A program made the translations under genes and the position numbers. This document shows positions 38,103 through 48,561 of a stretch of DNA of 64,000 nucleotides, piece by piece. Each line of letters opens with the position of its first letter. Within the stretch, counting starts at the first letter, position 1. Under the pieces are notes generated by a model. It did not search any database. It saw only the letters and a list, made by a program, of their open reading frames with translations, and was not told the DNA's origin. The stretch comes from Gardnerella vaginalis (lineage in GTDB: Bacteria; Actinomycetota; Actinomycetes; Actinomycetales; Bifidobacteriaceae): the NCBI GenBank assembly GCA_946997215.1, contig CAMPUL010000005.1, positions 11,199-75,198 on the forward strand. Reading direction: 5' to 3'.

Positions 38103-39779
38103 CTAACGCGTAAGCTTTCTGTGCAAGCGATGCGGGCGAGCAGCTTCCTCACCAAGGCGCGCAATCTTGTTTTCCTCGTACGCTTGGAAGTTGCCTTCAA
38201 ACCAGTACCAATTTGCAGGATTCTCGTCGGTGCCTTCCCAAGCAAGAATATGCGTTGCAACGCGGTCAAGGAACCATCTATCGTGGCTCACCACCACAGC
38301 GCATCCTGGGAAGTCAAGCAAAGCGTTCTCTAAGCTTTCAAGAGTCTCAACATCTAAATCGTTAGTAGGCTCATCAAGCAGCAGCAAGTTGCCGCCCTGC
38401 TTAAGCGTCAAAGCCAAATTCAAGCGGTTACGCTCTCCGCCAGAAAGCACGCCAGTAAGCTTTTGCTGATCCGAACCCTTAAAACCAAAGCTTGCAACGT
38501 ATGCGCGAGTAGGAATCTCAACGCCTGCAACCTCAATAAAATCAAGTCCACCCGAAACAGCTTCCCACAGATTCTTATTTGGATCCAAGCCTGCGCGATT
38601 CTGATCTACGTACGAAATCTTAACAGTGTCTCCAACTGTAAGCTCGCCGCCAGAAAGTGGCTCCAAGCCCACAATCGTCTTGAAAAGCGTAGATTTACCA
38701 ACACCATTCGGGCCAATCACGCCAACAATGCCGTTACGAGGCAACGTAAACGACAAGTCGTCGATTAACACGCGATCGCCAAAAGCCTTGTGAATATGCT
38801 TCGCTTCCAAAACTTGCGATCCCAAGCGTGGACCTGCTGGAATTTGAATCTCCGAAAAATCAAGCTTCTTGGAATTGCGTGCCTCTTGCTCCATTTGGTC
38901 ATAACGCTCCAAACGAGCCTTATTCTTAGCCTGACGCGCCTTAGGCGAGCTACGAACCCAATCAAGCTCATTCTTCAAACGCTTAGCAAGCTTGGCATCC
39001 TTGGCACCTTGGATTTCCATACGCTTAGCTTTGGTTTCCAAGTATGTGGAATAATTACCCTTGTACGGGTAAAGCTGACCGCGGTCAACTTCGCAAATCC
39101 ACTCTGCAACATTGTCCATAAAGTAGCGATCGTGGGTAACAGCAATAACAGCACCCTCGTACTTATGCAAGAACTGTTCAAGCCAAAGAATCGACTCCGC
39201 ATCCAAATGGTTCGTAGGCTCATCCAAAAGCAACAAATCAGGAGCTTCAAGAAGAAGCTTGCACAATGCCACTCGTCGTCTTTCGCCACCCGAGCACACG
39301 GAAACAGGCGAATCAGGATCTGGGCATTGCAAAGCGTCCATCGCCTGCTCAAGCTGAGAATCCAAATCCCAACCGTTTGCTGCATCAATCTCCGTTTGCA
39401 GCTTACCCATTTCTTCCATCAATGCATCAAAGTCGGCATCTGGATTTGCCATCTCTTCGCCGATTTTGTTGAATCGATCAACCTTTTGAGCAATCTCGCC
39501 AAAAGCCATCTTAATGTTTTCGCCAACGGTTTTAGTCTCGTCCAGCGGCGGCTCCTGTTGCAAAATGCCAACGGTGTAGCCTGGAGTAATCGAAGCTTCG
39601 CCGTTAGAAACATTCTCCAATCCAGCCATAATCTTTAGCAACGTTGATTTACCCATGCCGTTAGGCCCAACAACGCCGATTTTTGCGCCCGGCAAGAAGC
39701 TTAAGGTAACGTCGTCTAGAATTACGCGATCTCCGTAAGACTTGCGTGCCTTAATCATTTGGTAAATAAATTCAGCCAA
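38103..39779 (-). CDS. ettA: Energy-dependent translational throttle protein EttA (ABC-F)
   Basis: 558 residues with two ABC domains and no membrane part. First Walker A GPNGMGKSTLLKI, signature VCSGGERRRVAL, Walker B LLLLDEPTNHLDA. Second Walker A GPNGVGKSTLFKT, signature LSGGERNRLNLAL, Walker B LLLLDEPTNDLDV. The N-terminus MAEFIYQMIKARKSYGDRV and GYTVGILQQEPPLDE are EttA-specific. It binds the ribosomal E site and gates entry into elongation according to the ATP/ADP ratio. The C-terminus ends in RPHRLHRKLTR, as in EttA. Confidence 0.96.
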   Translation of the reverse strand: MAEFIYQMIKARKSYGDRVILDDVTLSFLPGAKIGVVGPNGMGKSTLLKIMAGLENVSNGEASITPGYTVGILQQEPPLDETKTVGENIKMAFGEIAQKVDRFNKIGEEMANPDADFDALMEEMGKLQTEIDAANGWDLDSQLEQAMDALQCPDPDSPVSVCSGGERRRVALCKLLLEAPDLLLLDEPTNHLDAESILWLEQFLHKYEGAVIAVTHDRYFMDNVAEWICEVDRGQLYPYKGNYSTYLETKAKRMEIQGAKDAKLAKRLKNELDWVRSSPKARQAKNKARLERYDQMEQEARNSKKLDFSEIQIPAGPRLGSQVLEAKHIHKAFGDRVLIDDLSFTLPRNGIVGVIGPNGVGKSTLFKTIVGLEPLSGGELTVGDTVKISYVDQNRAGLDPNKNLWEAVSGGLDFIEVAGVEIPTRAYVASFGFKGSDQQKLTGVLSGGERNRLNLALTLKQGGNLLLLDEPTNDLDVETLESLENALLDFPGCAVVVSHDRWFLDRVATHILAWEGTDENPANWYWFEGNFQAYEENKIARLGEEAARPHRLHRKLTR

Positions 39780-39876
39780 AGTAATACCTTTCTTAAAATT
39801 GTTAAACCGCTATTTTGATTGCTATTTTGATTGCCACTAAGCGCCGTTAGTTGCCATTAGTCGCAGCTAACCGCCA

Positions 39877-40386
39877 TTAAACTGCCGCCGCCTGCTTCGC
39901 TCGATCCGCAGAATCGCCAGCCGAATCTGCTCCATCTTCTGGAGGAATCTGACACATCCATTCTCCAACAATGCCAATAATCATGTCTATAATGCACACA
40001 ATTCCAGCAATAACGCATTCGCGAATAACGTTGGAATAAAGCGGAATATCCGCATGCGGCCAACAAACAAAAATCTGACCTGCATACCAGCCCGTTAAAA
40101 TAGCGCCAGCCATTCCAAGCGATTTTGCAAGCATGAGTGCCGAGACTGCCATTTGCATGTTAAAAGGCTTGCGATCTTTTGGCTTAGAAGTAGCGTATTG
40201 ATGCGTTTGCCAAGCAAGAACAAACGTTACTATTCCGCCGATTATCATAACAGCCAAAACAATCCAAGGAGCGCCCGAAAGCGATATTGCGCTCGATTCT
40301 GTAACCGACACCAAAAACGCGCCGAATACAAATCCAAACAACAGTCCAAGCGCAAAATACCACCAAGGCGTACGATAAGCTTTCAT
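39877..40386 (-). CDS. DUF3180 membrane protein
   Basis: About 169 residues with four membrane segments (WWYFALGLLFGFVFGAFLV, WIVLAVMIIGGIVTFVLAW, SLGMAGAILTGWYAGQIF, CVIAGIVCIIDMIIGIVG). The arrangement matches the DUF3180 family of actinobacteria. GGGGAG lies 5-6 nt before ATG 40386, whose first base is also the last base of the ftsH TGA stop, so translation is coupled. In other actinobacteria this gene closes an ftsH-fol gene cluster; here it follows ftsH directly. The C-terminal Ala/Asp-rich tail is cytoplasmic. Function is unknown. Confidence 0.8.
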   Translation of the reverse strand: MKAYRTPWWYFALGLLFGFVFGAFLVSVTESSAISLSGAPWIVLAVMIIGGIVTFVLAWQTHQYATSKPKDRKPFNMQMAVSALMLAKSLGMAGAILTGWYAGQIFVCWPHADIPLYSNVIRECVIAGIVCIIDMIIGIVGEWMCQIPPEDGADSAGDSADRAKQAAAV

Positions 40387-43244
40387 CAGCACTCCCCAAT
40401 AATCCAGCGCTCAGAATAAATGCCAACTTGCGAAGCATCTTGCAAAAGCGCAAGTTTGTAAGAGACTGGCTCTCCATCAATTGCAGCGTCTGGCTCAACT
40501 TGCATCCACGGCTCCAATTGCGCGGCGCTTAAGTGCAAAGGATTGCTTGAATCCATTGACTTTGTAGACGCGCTATCTAAGCCGTATTCCCTGGTTCCAA
40601 CAACGTTTAATTGCAAATCCAAAGAGCTGGTAGAATCGGCAAAATTTTGATCGCGCTGCATTTGCTCGATTCTTTGCGCGAATTCCTGATTGCTCATTGT
40701 TGTAGACGCCACTACAACCGCGAAAAAATCTTCACCGTTTGCATTGCTTGCCTGGTAAAGCGCCGAAACGCCTTCGACTTGAGTTACGCTATGCGAATCT
40801 TTATGCTCAAGTCCGCTTAACACGTTTAGCATTGCGTGCATTGTTGAATCGCTTTTTTTGCCTTGCATAGAAACCACTGCAGTTGTTTGCATTGGGCTAT
40901 TTAGGGCATTTGTAGCATTTGCGACATTTGCAACATTTGAGTTATAGGAAGATTTTTGCGATTCTTGCGACTCGGCGGTTGCTTGCGATTCGCTAGTTGC
41001 TGGCAAATCGCCAGTTGCTTGCGATTCTTGCACCGCAACACCAGCCTTAGAATCCGCCTTAGAATCCGAATCCTTAGTACTCTTCTCTAAACTCGCACCT
41101 GAAACATTCCTCTTTAAGCTTTCAGGAATCTCTACAGGAGGAATCGGCGAATCTGGGCGATCCGCATTAGAAAGCCACAAATCGCGCTCTGGCGCCTTAC
41201 GAATCTTAGAGAAGATTTGCTCAAGTTCCTTCTCGTTAAGCGTCTCCTTAACCAGCAGCTTGCTAACAAGCTCATCCAAAATATCGCGATTATTGTTAAT
41301 AATCTGCCAAGCCTCGGTATGAGCTGTTTCAATAAGCTTATGAACTTCTTCGTCAATCACTTCCGCAGTCTTATTAGAGAACTTACGCGATTGCAAAGAA
41401 TCCAAAGAACCAGAAGAATCCTGATCTGCATCCATCCACTTTACGGCACCAAGCTTAGACGAGAAGCCATATTCAACAACCATCTTGCGAGCGATTGCCG
41501 TAGCCTTCTCAATATCGTTAGAAGCGCCAGTAGTTGGATCGTGGAACACAACCTCTTCCGCAGTGCGGCCGCCCATAGCATACGCCATTTGATCGAGCAG
41601 CTGATTTCGCGACTGAGAATAGCGGTCGCTAGTTGGCATAACAGCCGTGTATCCAAGAGCGCGTCCACGAGGCAAAATCGTAACCTTAGTAACAGGATCC
41701 GTGTGATGCAAAGCAGCAGCAACAAGCGCGTGACCACCTTCGTGATAAGCCGTGTTGCGCAACTCATCCAAAGCCATGCCCTTAGACTTCTTTCTAGGGC
41801 CAGCCTGAACGCGGTCAATCGCCTCGTCAATAGCGCGATTATCGATAAGCTGAGCGCCAGAACGAGCGCAAAGCAAAGCCGCCTCGTTAAGCACATTAGC
41901 CAAATCTGCGCCTGTAAATCCAGGAGTTCGAACAGCAACCATATGAAGATCCACGTCTGGAACAAAAGGCTTGCCCTTAGCGTGAACCTTAAGAATCGCC
42001 TCGCGGCCTTCCAAATCTGGAGCTTCCACAGCCACCTGGCGATCAAATCGACCTGGTCGCAAAAGCGCAGAATCAAGCACATCTGGTCGGTTTGTAGCGG
42101 CAATAATAATCAAATTAGTGTCGTTATCAAAGCCATCCATCTCTACAAGCAGCTGATTAAGCGTTTGCTCACGCTCATCATGGCCGCCAGTCATGCCACT
42201 ACCACGGCGGCGACCAACGGCATCAATCTCATCAATAAAGATGATTGCTGGAGCGTTCTTTTTAGCTTCATCAAACAGCTCGCGCACGCGAGACGCGCCA
42301 AGACCAACGAACATCTCAACAAAGTCCGATCCAGCCATTGCGTAGAACGGAACGCCAGCTTCGCCTGCAATTGCACGCGCAAGAAGAGTTTTACCAGTTC
42401 CTGGAGGGCCGTAAAGCAGCACGCCGCGCGGAATGCGCGCGCCCAAAGCCTTGTAGCGAGAAGGATCCTTAAGGAATTCCTTAATCTCCTCAACTTCTTC
42501 TACTGCAGACTGCTCTCCTGCAACATCCGCAAACTTAGTTTTAGGAGTCTGACCTTCCAAAAGCTTTCCGCGACCGCGGCCGCCACCCATGCCAAGCATT
42601 CCGCCGCCTGCGCTTGCCATTCTGCCAAACATGAACCAAACAAGTCCAAGCAGAATCAAAATCGGCAGCATAGACGTAATCAAGTACGAGAAAATGCTAG
42701 AAGTTTGTATGCTAACAGTCCAACCGTTTGTTGGCTTAGCCTTTTGAATCTTTTGCACAACTGTCTTGCTTTGAGCAATCGTGTAGTAGAACTGAACGTC
42801 TTTTCCGTAATCGTGCTTTTGCTTATCTCGCTTATCTAACTTAACGTACTTATTGTTTAGAGTAAGCTTAACAAGCTGCTTATTGTCTATAACTTCAACG
42901 TAATTTGCACTACGATTATCGAGCAACTCTAGGCCGTCTTGAGTGTCGATTGTTTGCGAACCATTATGCACAAACATTTGGAATGCAGCTACAGAAAGCA
43001 AAACTAAAATAACAATCCAAGTCCAAGGCGACTTAAAGAATTTACGATTGGAATCGGAATTATTGCCATCCTTTGGATTGGCGTTATTCTGATTTCCATT
43101 ATTCTTATTACGATTCTTGTTCTTATTCTTATTTGAATTGTTTCCAAGATTAGGAGGCAAGAACGGATTGTTGCCGTTTCCTCCCATAGGACTTTTCATA
43201 GGTCCACCCATAGGTCCGCGAGGCGACATTGGAGAAGCGCCCAT
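40386..43244 (-). CDS. ftsH: ATP-dependent zinc metalloprotease FtsH
   Basis: 952 residues, longer than the usual 640-700. A Gly/Pro/Met- and Asn/Lys-rich N-tail (residues 1-70) precedes the first membrane helix ([19 protein letters not shown]). A periplasmic loop and a second helix ([20 protein letters not shown]) follow. The AAA domain has Walker [14 protein letters not shown], Walker B IIFIDEID and the SRH region [18 protein letters not shown]. The zinc site is HEGGH. Beyond about residue 700 is a ~250-residue extension: a Ser/Gln/Ala linker ([15 protein letters not shown]), then a folded-looking segment. It degrades membrane and regulatory proteins. Confidence 0.96.
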   Translation of the reverse strand: MGASPMSPRGPMGGPMKSPMGGNGNNPFLPPNLGNNSNKNKNKNRNKNNGNQNNANPKDGNNSDSNRKFFKSPWTWIVILVLLSVAAFQMFVHNGSQTIDTQDGLELLDNRSANYVEVIDNKQLVKLTLNNKYVKLDKRDKQKHDYGKDVQFYYTIAQSKTVVQKIQKAKPTNGWTVSIQTSSIFSYLITSMLPILILLGLVWFMFGRMASAGGGMLGMGGGRGRGKLLEGQTPKTKFADVAGEQSAVEEVEEIKEFLKDPSRYKALGARIPRGVLLYGPPGTGKTLLARAIAGEAGVPFYAMAGSDFVEMFVGLGASRVRELFDEAKKNAPAIIFIDEIDAVGRRRGSGMTGGHDEREQTLNQLLVEMDGFDNDTNLIIIAATNRPDVLDSALLRPGRFDRQVAVEAPDLEGREAILKVHAKGKPFVPDVDLHMVAVRTPGFTGADLANVLNEAALLCARSGAQLIDNRAIDEAIDRVQAGPRKKSKGMALDELRNTAYHEGGHALVAAALHHTDPVTKVTILPRGRALGYTAVMPTSDRYSQSRNQLLDQMAYAMGGRTAEEVVFHDPTTGASNDIEKATAIARKMVVEYGFSSKLGAVKWMDADQDSSGSLDSLQSRKFSNKTAEVIDEEVHKLIETAHTEAWQIINNNRDILDELVSKLLVKETLNEKELEQIFSKIRKAPERDLWLSNADRPDSPIPPVEIPESLKRNVSGASLEKSTKDSDSKADSKAGVAVQESQATGDLPATSESQATAESQESQKSSYNSNVANVANATNALNSPMQTTAVVSMQGKKSDSTMHAMLNVLSGLEHKDSHSVTQVEGVSALYQASNANGEDFFAVVVASTTMSNQEFAQRIEQMQRDQNFADSTSSLDLQLNVVGTREYGLDSASTKSMDSSNPLHLSAAQLEPWMQVEPDAAIDGEPVSYKLALLQDASQVGIYSERWIIGEC

Positions 43245-43401
43245 ACAATCAGACTCCTTTCAGGATTCTAACTAACAACACTCGTCTAAACACGTGATCA
43301 CTAATCGCAAGCAATCAAAGAGTAGCTGCTGCAATCGCTGTAATTAATCGCTAAATAAATAGCATGTAATCAATCAAGATTACTCAATTGCAACCATCTA
43401 A

Positions 43402-43956
43402 TCAAGACTCATACACAGAAGGCTTAAGAACCGCAATGGAATTAAGATTCCTGTACTTTTCGTCATAGTCCATGCCAAAGCCGACTACAAACGCGTCTGG
43501 AATCTCAAAACCAGTGTACGCAATATCTACTTCCACCTCTCGGCGAGCTGGCTTTGTTAAAAGCGCAAACACCTTTACACTTGCGGCTCCCCTGCCCTTA
43601 AGCTCCCTAACAAGCCAGTCCAAAGTCTTGCCCGAATCAACAATATCTTCCACAATCAGCACATCTCGACCGCGAACATCTGTAGTTAAGTCCTCGCGAA
43701 CCGTAATTTGGCCGCTGGTCTTAGTGCCACTGCCGTAGCTAGAAAGACTCATAAAGTCCATCGGCGCGTTAAGGCTAAGCTCTTGCGAGAAAACAGCAAG
43801 CGTGTTTACAGCGCCCTTAAGCACTGCAACAAGCAAAATATCGCGGTTTTCGTAGTCTTTGCTAACTTGAGCGGCAACCTCGCGAATGCGCTTCATAAGC
43901 TCTTCGTGGCTGATTAATTCGTAATCAATATCATCTCTTATATCTGCAACTTGCAT
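43402..43956 (-). CDS. hpt: Hypoxanthine phosphoribosyltransferase
   Basis: 184 residues; salvage of hypoxanthine and guanine to IMP/GMP. The PRPP-binding motif is VLIVEDIVDSGKTLDWL. The N-terminal LLVAVLKGAVNTLAVFS and the C-terminal VVGFGMDYDEKYRNL are family-specific. It precedes ftsH on the same strand and is divergent from tilS across 69 bp. Confidence 0.96.
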   Translation of the reverse strand: MQVADIRDDIDYELISHEELMKRIREVAAQVSKDYENRDILLVAVLKGAVNTLAVFSQELSLNAPMDFMSLSSYGSGTKTSGQITVREDLTTDVRGRDVLIVEDIVDSGKTLDWLVRELKGRGAASVKVFALLTKPARREVEVDIAYTGFEIPDAFVVGFGMDYDEKYRNLNSIAVLKPSVYES

Positions 43957-44025
43957 GCTAACTATAATTGCATAAGAGAATGACGGACGTGTTACAACTT
44001 ACGCATTAGGATTTAGACTATAAGC

Positions 44026-45105
44026 ATGGTGTACTCATCTTGTTGGCGCAAAGGAATCGGCCAAGTAAAACGTTGCTTTAGTAATATTGGGTTAGGAGTG
44101 CAAGACCCGCAATTCTTGCAACACGGCGAGCATGCAACTTTGCCATCCGCTCCGATTGTGTTGGTCGCCTGCTCTGGCGGTCGCGATTCACTTGCGCTAA
44201 CGGCGCTTGCATCAAAAGTGTGCGCAAGCAGAGGGATTCGATGCGCTGCAATAATCGTAAATCATAATCTTCAAAAAGACTCCAGCAAAGTGGCGTTTAA
44301 TGCAGCTAAAACCGTTGCAAAACTTGGAGTAGACGAGTCACTCGTATTTGTTAAATCTGTGCAAGTTAAAGATAACGAAGAGGGAGAAGAAAGCGCAGCT
44401 AGGGATGCTAGATACGCTGCGATTATTGAAGTTGCAAAAGATTTGCGCGCGGCGGCGGTTCTTTTAGCACACACAGCAAACGACCAAGCAGAAACGGTTT
44501 TAATGGGATTGCGCGATTCTGCTGGCTTGGAGGCCGTAGCTGGAATGAAAGACGTTACAGTTAGGGAGAATGTGCTATTTGCGCGGCCGCTGATTAATCT
44601 TACGCGGCTTGAAACCACGCAGATTTGCAAGGATTTGGGCGTTGAATGGTGGGATGATCCAACAAACGGCGATTTAACGCCAAGTAATGTTGATCTACCA
44701 AAAGCCTACCCATTGCGATCTAGAATCAGGCATACCCTTATGCCGTATATTTCGCGATTTTTTGCGTCAGACATGACTTTGCTGCTTGCAAAGGGAGCAA
44801 AATTTGCTCAAGACGACCTAGACTACATAAACTCTCAAGTAAATCTTGTAGAAAAAGAGGCGATTGTAAAAGAGGATTGCAAAGTCAAAATCAAACTTGC
44901 GACTTTAGCAAACAGCCACATCTCGATTAGGCGACGAATCGTAGCTCGCGCGCTAAGTGCTGCTGGAATACGCTTTTCGTCAAATCATATAGAATCAATC
45001 GACGAGCTAATAACAAACTGGCATGGCCAAAAGCCGATTGCTCTTCCAGAAGGATATGAAGCAAGCCGAAAATCGCAGACTATAACGATTCGTGAACGCT
45101 ACTAA
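44026..45105 (+). CDS. tilS: tRNA(Ile)-lysidine synthase TilS
   Basis: 359 residues; converts C34 of tRNA-Ile(CAU) to lysidine using ATP and lysine. The PP-loop motif is ACSGGRDSLALTALA (residues 48-62), with Arg in place of the variable residue of SGGxDS. HTANDQAETVLMGLRDSAGL is the second signature. YPLRSRIRHTLMPYI lies in the central part. The substrate-recognition C-terminal domain is short. It runs opposite to its neighbours hpt and dacB, and its last 4 bp overlap the end of dacB. Confidence 0.94.
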   Translation: MVYSSCWRKGIGQVKRCFSNIGLGVQDPQFLQHGEHATLPSAPIVLVACSGGRDSLALTALASKVCASRGIRCAAIIVNHNLQKDSSKVAFNAAKTVAKLGVDESLVFVKSVQVKDNEEGEESAARDARYAAIIEVAKDLRAAAVLLAHTANDQAETVLMGLRDSAGLEAVAGMKDVTVRENVLFARPLINLTRLETTQICKDLGVEWWDDPTNGDLTPSNVDLPKAYPLRSRIRHTLMPYISRFFASDMTLLLAKGAKFAQDDLDYINSQVNLVEKEAIVKEDCKVKIKLATLANSHISIRRRIVARALSAAGIRFSSNHIESIDELITNWHGQKPIALPEGYEASRKSQTITIRERY

Positions 45106-46757
45106 AGATTGGTCAAATCTGCCATCATCTTATTAACGCCAACATAAGTGTAGTTAACGTCTCCAGGAGGATTAACAACAACCGCAAAGGTTAGCGCTCC
45201 TCCCGACTTTCTAGAAACGTTGCCAACCATAGACGAAACATCACCCAAAAATCCAGTTTTAACACGCATCAATCCAGCGGCCGACTTATCAACAAGACGC
45301 TTTCTAGCAGAAGTACACCAAACGCCTGGCAAAGCCAAGCCTTCTGCCGCTGCCGCACCAAGCCCCGCCTTAAGATTTTGCGCTTGAACTTGAATCAAAG
45401 TAACCGCGCGAACAGCGGATTTAGGCGAAAGTCCCGAGCAATCCGACATGTGCAATCCGTTTATATCAATACCTAAATCACGCAAAACATCTTGCACAGC
45501 CAAAGTTGCACCCTTTGGAGAATTTGACTTACGCATAGCTAGCGCAGTTAAACGCCCGAACTCTTCCGCAAGGGAATTGTCGGAATGCCTAAGCATGTAC
45601 GCCATTATCTCGCTTAGCGGAGCAGAACAAACGCGCGCAATCTGGCTAAAATCGGCGGAAATAAGCGATTTTTTGTAGCTAACATGCATGGAGTCTGCGC
45701 CAGAAATTTTAGCTGCCTTAGTGATTTTTGCAGAATCGCCCTTCCATTCGCGAACGTCAATGCCATATTTTTGCAACAAATTTGCAAAAATCAAACCCGT
45801 ACTAACAGCAGGATGCCTGTCTAAAAGCGGATAATCGTCGGTATCGTCCGCGTCGTTTCCGTACGAAACCCACGCCGCAAAATCGCGATTTCGCCCCTCA
45901 TCTACAGCCACAGAAGACGTTGGCGCATAAAAACGGCCTTCCTCATCGTTTTCGCTAATAAGATCTGGATAACGCTTTGCTCCAAACAGCGAATCGTCAA
46001 CAGCAAACTGAACAATCTTAACGCCCCGCTTTTTAAGAGCTGCAGCCGTTTTATTTGCAAGAGTTTCTAAACCTGCTCTACCGTTTACGTGATTCGGGTC
46101 GCTTTGCCCAGCCCCAAGCAGCATGTCTCCGCCGCCGCGCAAAACAATTCGCGCAGCACTCCCACTCTCGTCGCAGCTTGCATAAACCAGCGTGTCTAGC
46201 GTTGAAGCCATGTCTAAAGTATGCGAGGCCGCTAGAGCTGTAAGCGTTTTCATTGTAGACGCTGGTTGCAAAGCAAGATCTTCGTTTTTTGCAGCAATAA
46301 TCTTCCCGTTTGCATCCGCTATAACAGCTGCCGCATTTGGCCCAAGCGCGGGATTTTCAAGGAATGTTTGCAAAACCTTTTCCGCAGCATCTTTGTCAAC
46401 TGGCTTGTTTTTATCTAATTGCTTTATTAAAGACGCGTAATGCGCTATTTTCTTAGGTTTTGGACTGCTTAGCTCTTGCAAAGATTTATTGTTTTTAATT
46501 GCCATTCGCGACTGAATAAAATCGCGATTTTGCAAAAGATCTTTGCTATCAAACAGGATGTATCCGCACATTAGTGATACAACGCTTGCAGCTGCGATTA
46601 AGCACACAACAGCGCGATTACGTGACTTTGGCGGCTTTTGCGCACCTAAGCTAGACGTAAATCCAGCTTTTTCTCTTGATTCTTTAGACGTAAAAGCATC
46701 TTCGGGAATCTCGATTATATTATCTGGATTCTTAACGTTTTCATCGTCTTGCATGCG
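45102..46757 (-). CDS. dacB: D-alanyl-D-alanine carboxypeptidase/endopeptidase (PBP4 family)
   Basis: About 551 residues from ATG 46757; a TTG frame start at 46805 has no ribosome site. One N-terminal membrane segment (AVVCLIAAASVVSLMCGYILF) is followed by the catalytic domain. Motifs are SxxK in QPASTMKTLTALAA, SDN in RHSDNSLAEEF and KTG in RVKTGFLGD. It trims peptidoglycan stem peptides outside the membrane. Its 3' end overlaps the convergent tilS by 4 bp. Confidence 0.92.
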   Translation of the reverse strand, partial: RMQDDENVKNPDNIIEIPEDAFTSKESREKAGFTSSLGAQKPPKSRNRAVVCLIAAASVVSLMCGYILFDSKDLLQNRDFIQSRMAIKNNKSLQELSSPKPKKIAHYASLIKQLDKNKPVDKDAAEKVLQTFLENPALGPNAAAVIADANGKIIAAKNEDLALQPASTMKTLTALAASHTLDMASTLDTLVYASCDESGSAARIVLRGGGDMLLGAGQSDPNHVNGRAGLETLANKTAAALKKRGVKIVQFAVDDSLFGAKRYPDLISENDEEGRFYAPTSSVAVDEGRNRDFAAWVSYGNDADDTDDYPLLDRHPAVSTGLIFANLLQKYGIDVREWKGDSAKITKAAKISGADSMHVSYKKSLISADFSQIARVCSAPLSEIMAYMLRHSDNSLAEEFGRLTALAMRKSNSPKGATLAVQDVLRDLGIDINGLHMSDCSGLSPKSAVRAVTLIQVQAQNLKAGLGAAAAEGLALPGVWCTSARKRLVDKSAAGLMRVKTGFLGDVSSMVGNVSRKSGGALTFAVVVNPPGDVNYTYVGVNKMMADLTNL

Positions 46758-46894
46758 CACGCCGCCTGTTTTACCGATTAATTGCAACTCTGTATAACTA
46801 TACAAGCCATGTAGACTATATAAGAACTACATAAAGTCTACATAAGCTATACGCTTGCACACATAAATCGCAGATCTTACGTGCGCATTAATAC

Positions 46895-48547
46895 TCAAGC
46901 AGTAATCGAGGCAAATCTGCGCAAGTTTTCTACAATACGAATCATGCGCTTATCCATTACTTTGCCACCAATAATTACGCCAACAGCCAGCACAATTGCG
47001 CCGTTCACTACGAACAGAATGCATGCAATCCACAGCAGTTGCGGCGCAAGAATAATAAACGCAATCACAGCCGCAGCCGAAGGAATCATGCAAACTACAG
47101 AAAGAAGCATAAAGCCGATAGCTGCAAAACTTCGCCCGCCTGCAGAACCTTGCGGCCTAGAAAATGGCTTTTCGATTGACGCTACAGGGTACATTGCAAT
47201 GCACGAAGAAATTAAGCCTATGCCTATGGTCGCAAAAGCTACTCCGATTGGAGAAAGAGTTTGGAACATAACTGCATTCATATTTTGATGAACATTTGCT
47301 ACAAAGAAAAGGAAAGCGTAAACCCCTATTCCAAGAATTGCAAAGTACACAGCGCAAATCACGGACCAAACTATTGCGTGCGCTAAACGATCGTGCAAAC
47401 CTTTTACGCCAATAATCGCATGCATAGTAAAAGATGTTCCATCGTATGCAATATTGTTTCCAACAACCATTCCCATAAGCGTCGCAGCATATATCATCCA
47501 GCCAGAAACACCTATGTCCTGTGCTATAGAACCAAATCCTTTAGCATTAAAACTAGTTCCTCCTGCAACTATCAGCATAAAAAGCGGCGCAATAAGCAAA
47601 AACAGTTGACGCATATCTCTTCTCATAACGCTAATAATTCGCGCAATAATCGCACCAACTATGTTGTCTGGAACTGCTGCAAATAAGCCAATTCCTTTAG
47701 TTTTAACAACTGTTTTTTGTTCACCGCGAATAAGCTTAGGCTCTAATTTTGCGCAAAATACAGAGATTGCAAAGCAAGCAGCAATTGTTACAACGCAAAT
47801 AAGGAAGCGAATAACAAGCGCAAAATAGTTGCTATTAATAGCGTCAAGCGGCAAAGCCATAGCCGCACTTAATGGTGTAAAAGCGGACACAGCGCAGAAA
47901 CTTGAGCCAAACCAAACTCCATTTGGCGTGCTGCTATGAGTGTTCATTGACGAAACAAAAATCATGTACACTACGAAAATAGCAAAGTAAAAAATGTTTC
48001 TTGAACGCTTGTTTATTAAAATAGTGTCCAAAAGCTCAATAAGCATTTTGCTTAAAGACACGATTGTTGCAACGTAAAGCGGAGCCGCAATTACGCTTGC
48101 TAAAACTGGCACAATTCCAAAGTTTCGGTACGCTAAAGACCACAAAGCAAGCGCGATTGTGCAGCTTACAGAAAGCGCTCCAAAAAGTGAGCCAAGAAGC
48201 ATACCAGCTTGCTGCTTTACGCAAGGAATGCCGTAAAGCGCAAAACTGCGCGATTTTAGCGTTGTGTCGCTGCCTAACATAAACAAGTTTATAAACAGCG
48301 TAAAAATTGACACAATCGACGCAATCATTATTGGAATCAATTGGAATTCCTGCCAATCTTTAGTATCTGCAAGCATTCCTGGATTAAGATACTTTCCTGC
48401 TTCCCAGCCTGCAAAACCAAGAGCGCATATAATCGCAAGTCCAAAAACAATTGATATACCAAAGCCGATTTTTTGCCAAATCGACTTTCGCATAACGGAA
48501 AAAGTAAGCGCCCAACGAAGGCGAACCATTGTAAAAATCATAGACAT
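46895..48547 (-). CDS. ABC transporter permease (ABC-2-like, ~12 membrane segments)
   Basis: 550 residues, almost all hydrophobic segments (IGFGISIVFGLAIICALGFAG, QLFLLIAPLFMLIVAGG and others). No periplasmic binding protein is nearby. AAGGAG lies 7 nt before the ATG. It starts 14 bp after its ATPase partner. The pair resembles exporters of the ABC-2 class; the substrate is unknown. Position next to dacB and other envelope genes does not fix the function. Confidence 0.85.
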   Translation of the reverse strand: MSMIFTMVRLRWALTFSVMRKSIWQKIGFGISIVFGLAIICALGFAGWEAGKYLNPGMLADTKDWQEFQLIPIMIASIVSIFTLFINLFMLGSDTTLKSRSFALYGIPCVKQQAGMLLGSLFGALSVSCTIALALWSLAYRNFGIVPVLASVIAAPLYVATIVSLSKMLIELLDTILINKRSRNIFYFAIFVVYMIFVSSMNTHSSTPNGVWFGSSFCAVSAFTPLSAAMALPLDAINSNYFALVIRFLICVVTIAACFAISVFCAKLEPKLIRGEQKTVVKTKGIGLFAAVPDNIVGAIIARIISVMRRDMRQLFLLIAPLFMLIVAGGTSFNAKGFGSIAQDIGVSGWMIYAATLMGMVVGNNIAYDGTSFTMHAIIGVKGLHDRLAHAIVWSVICAVYFAILGIGVYAFLFFVANVHQNMNAVMFQTLSPIGVAFATIGIGLISSCIAMYPVASIEKPFSRPQGSAGGRSFAAIGFMLLSVVCMIPSAAAVIAFIILAPQLLWIACILFVVNGAIVLAVGVIIGGKVMDKRMIRIVENLRRFASITA

Positions 48548-48561
48548 TACGGTTCTCCTTT

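Noticed and set aside
41217..42839. A 540-codon open frame on the plus strand
   Set aside because: Antisense to the conserved part of ftsH; composition is Arg/Ser/Asn-rich and without motifs.
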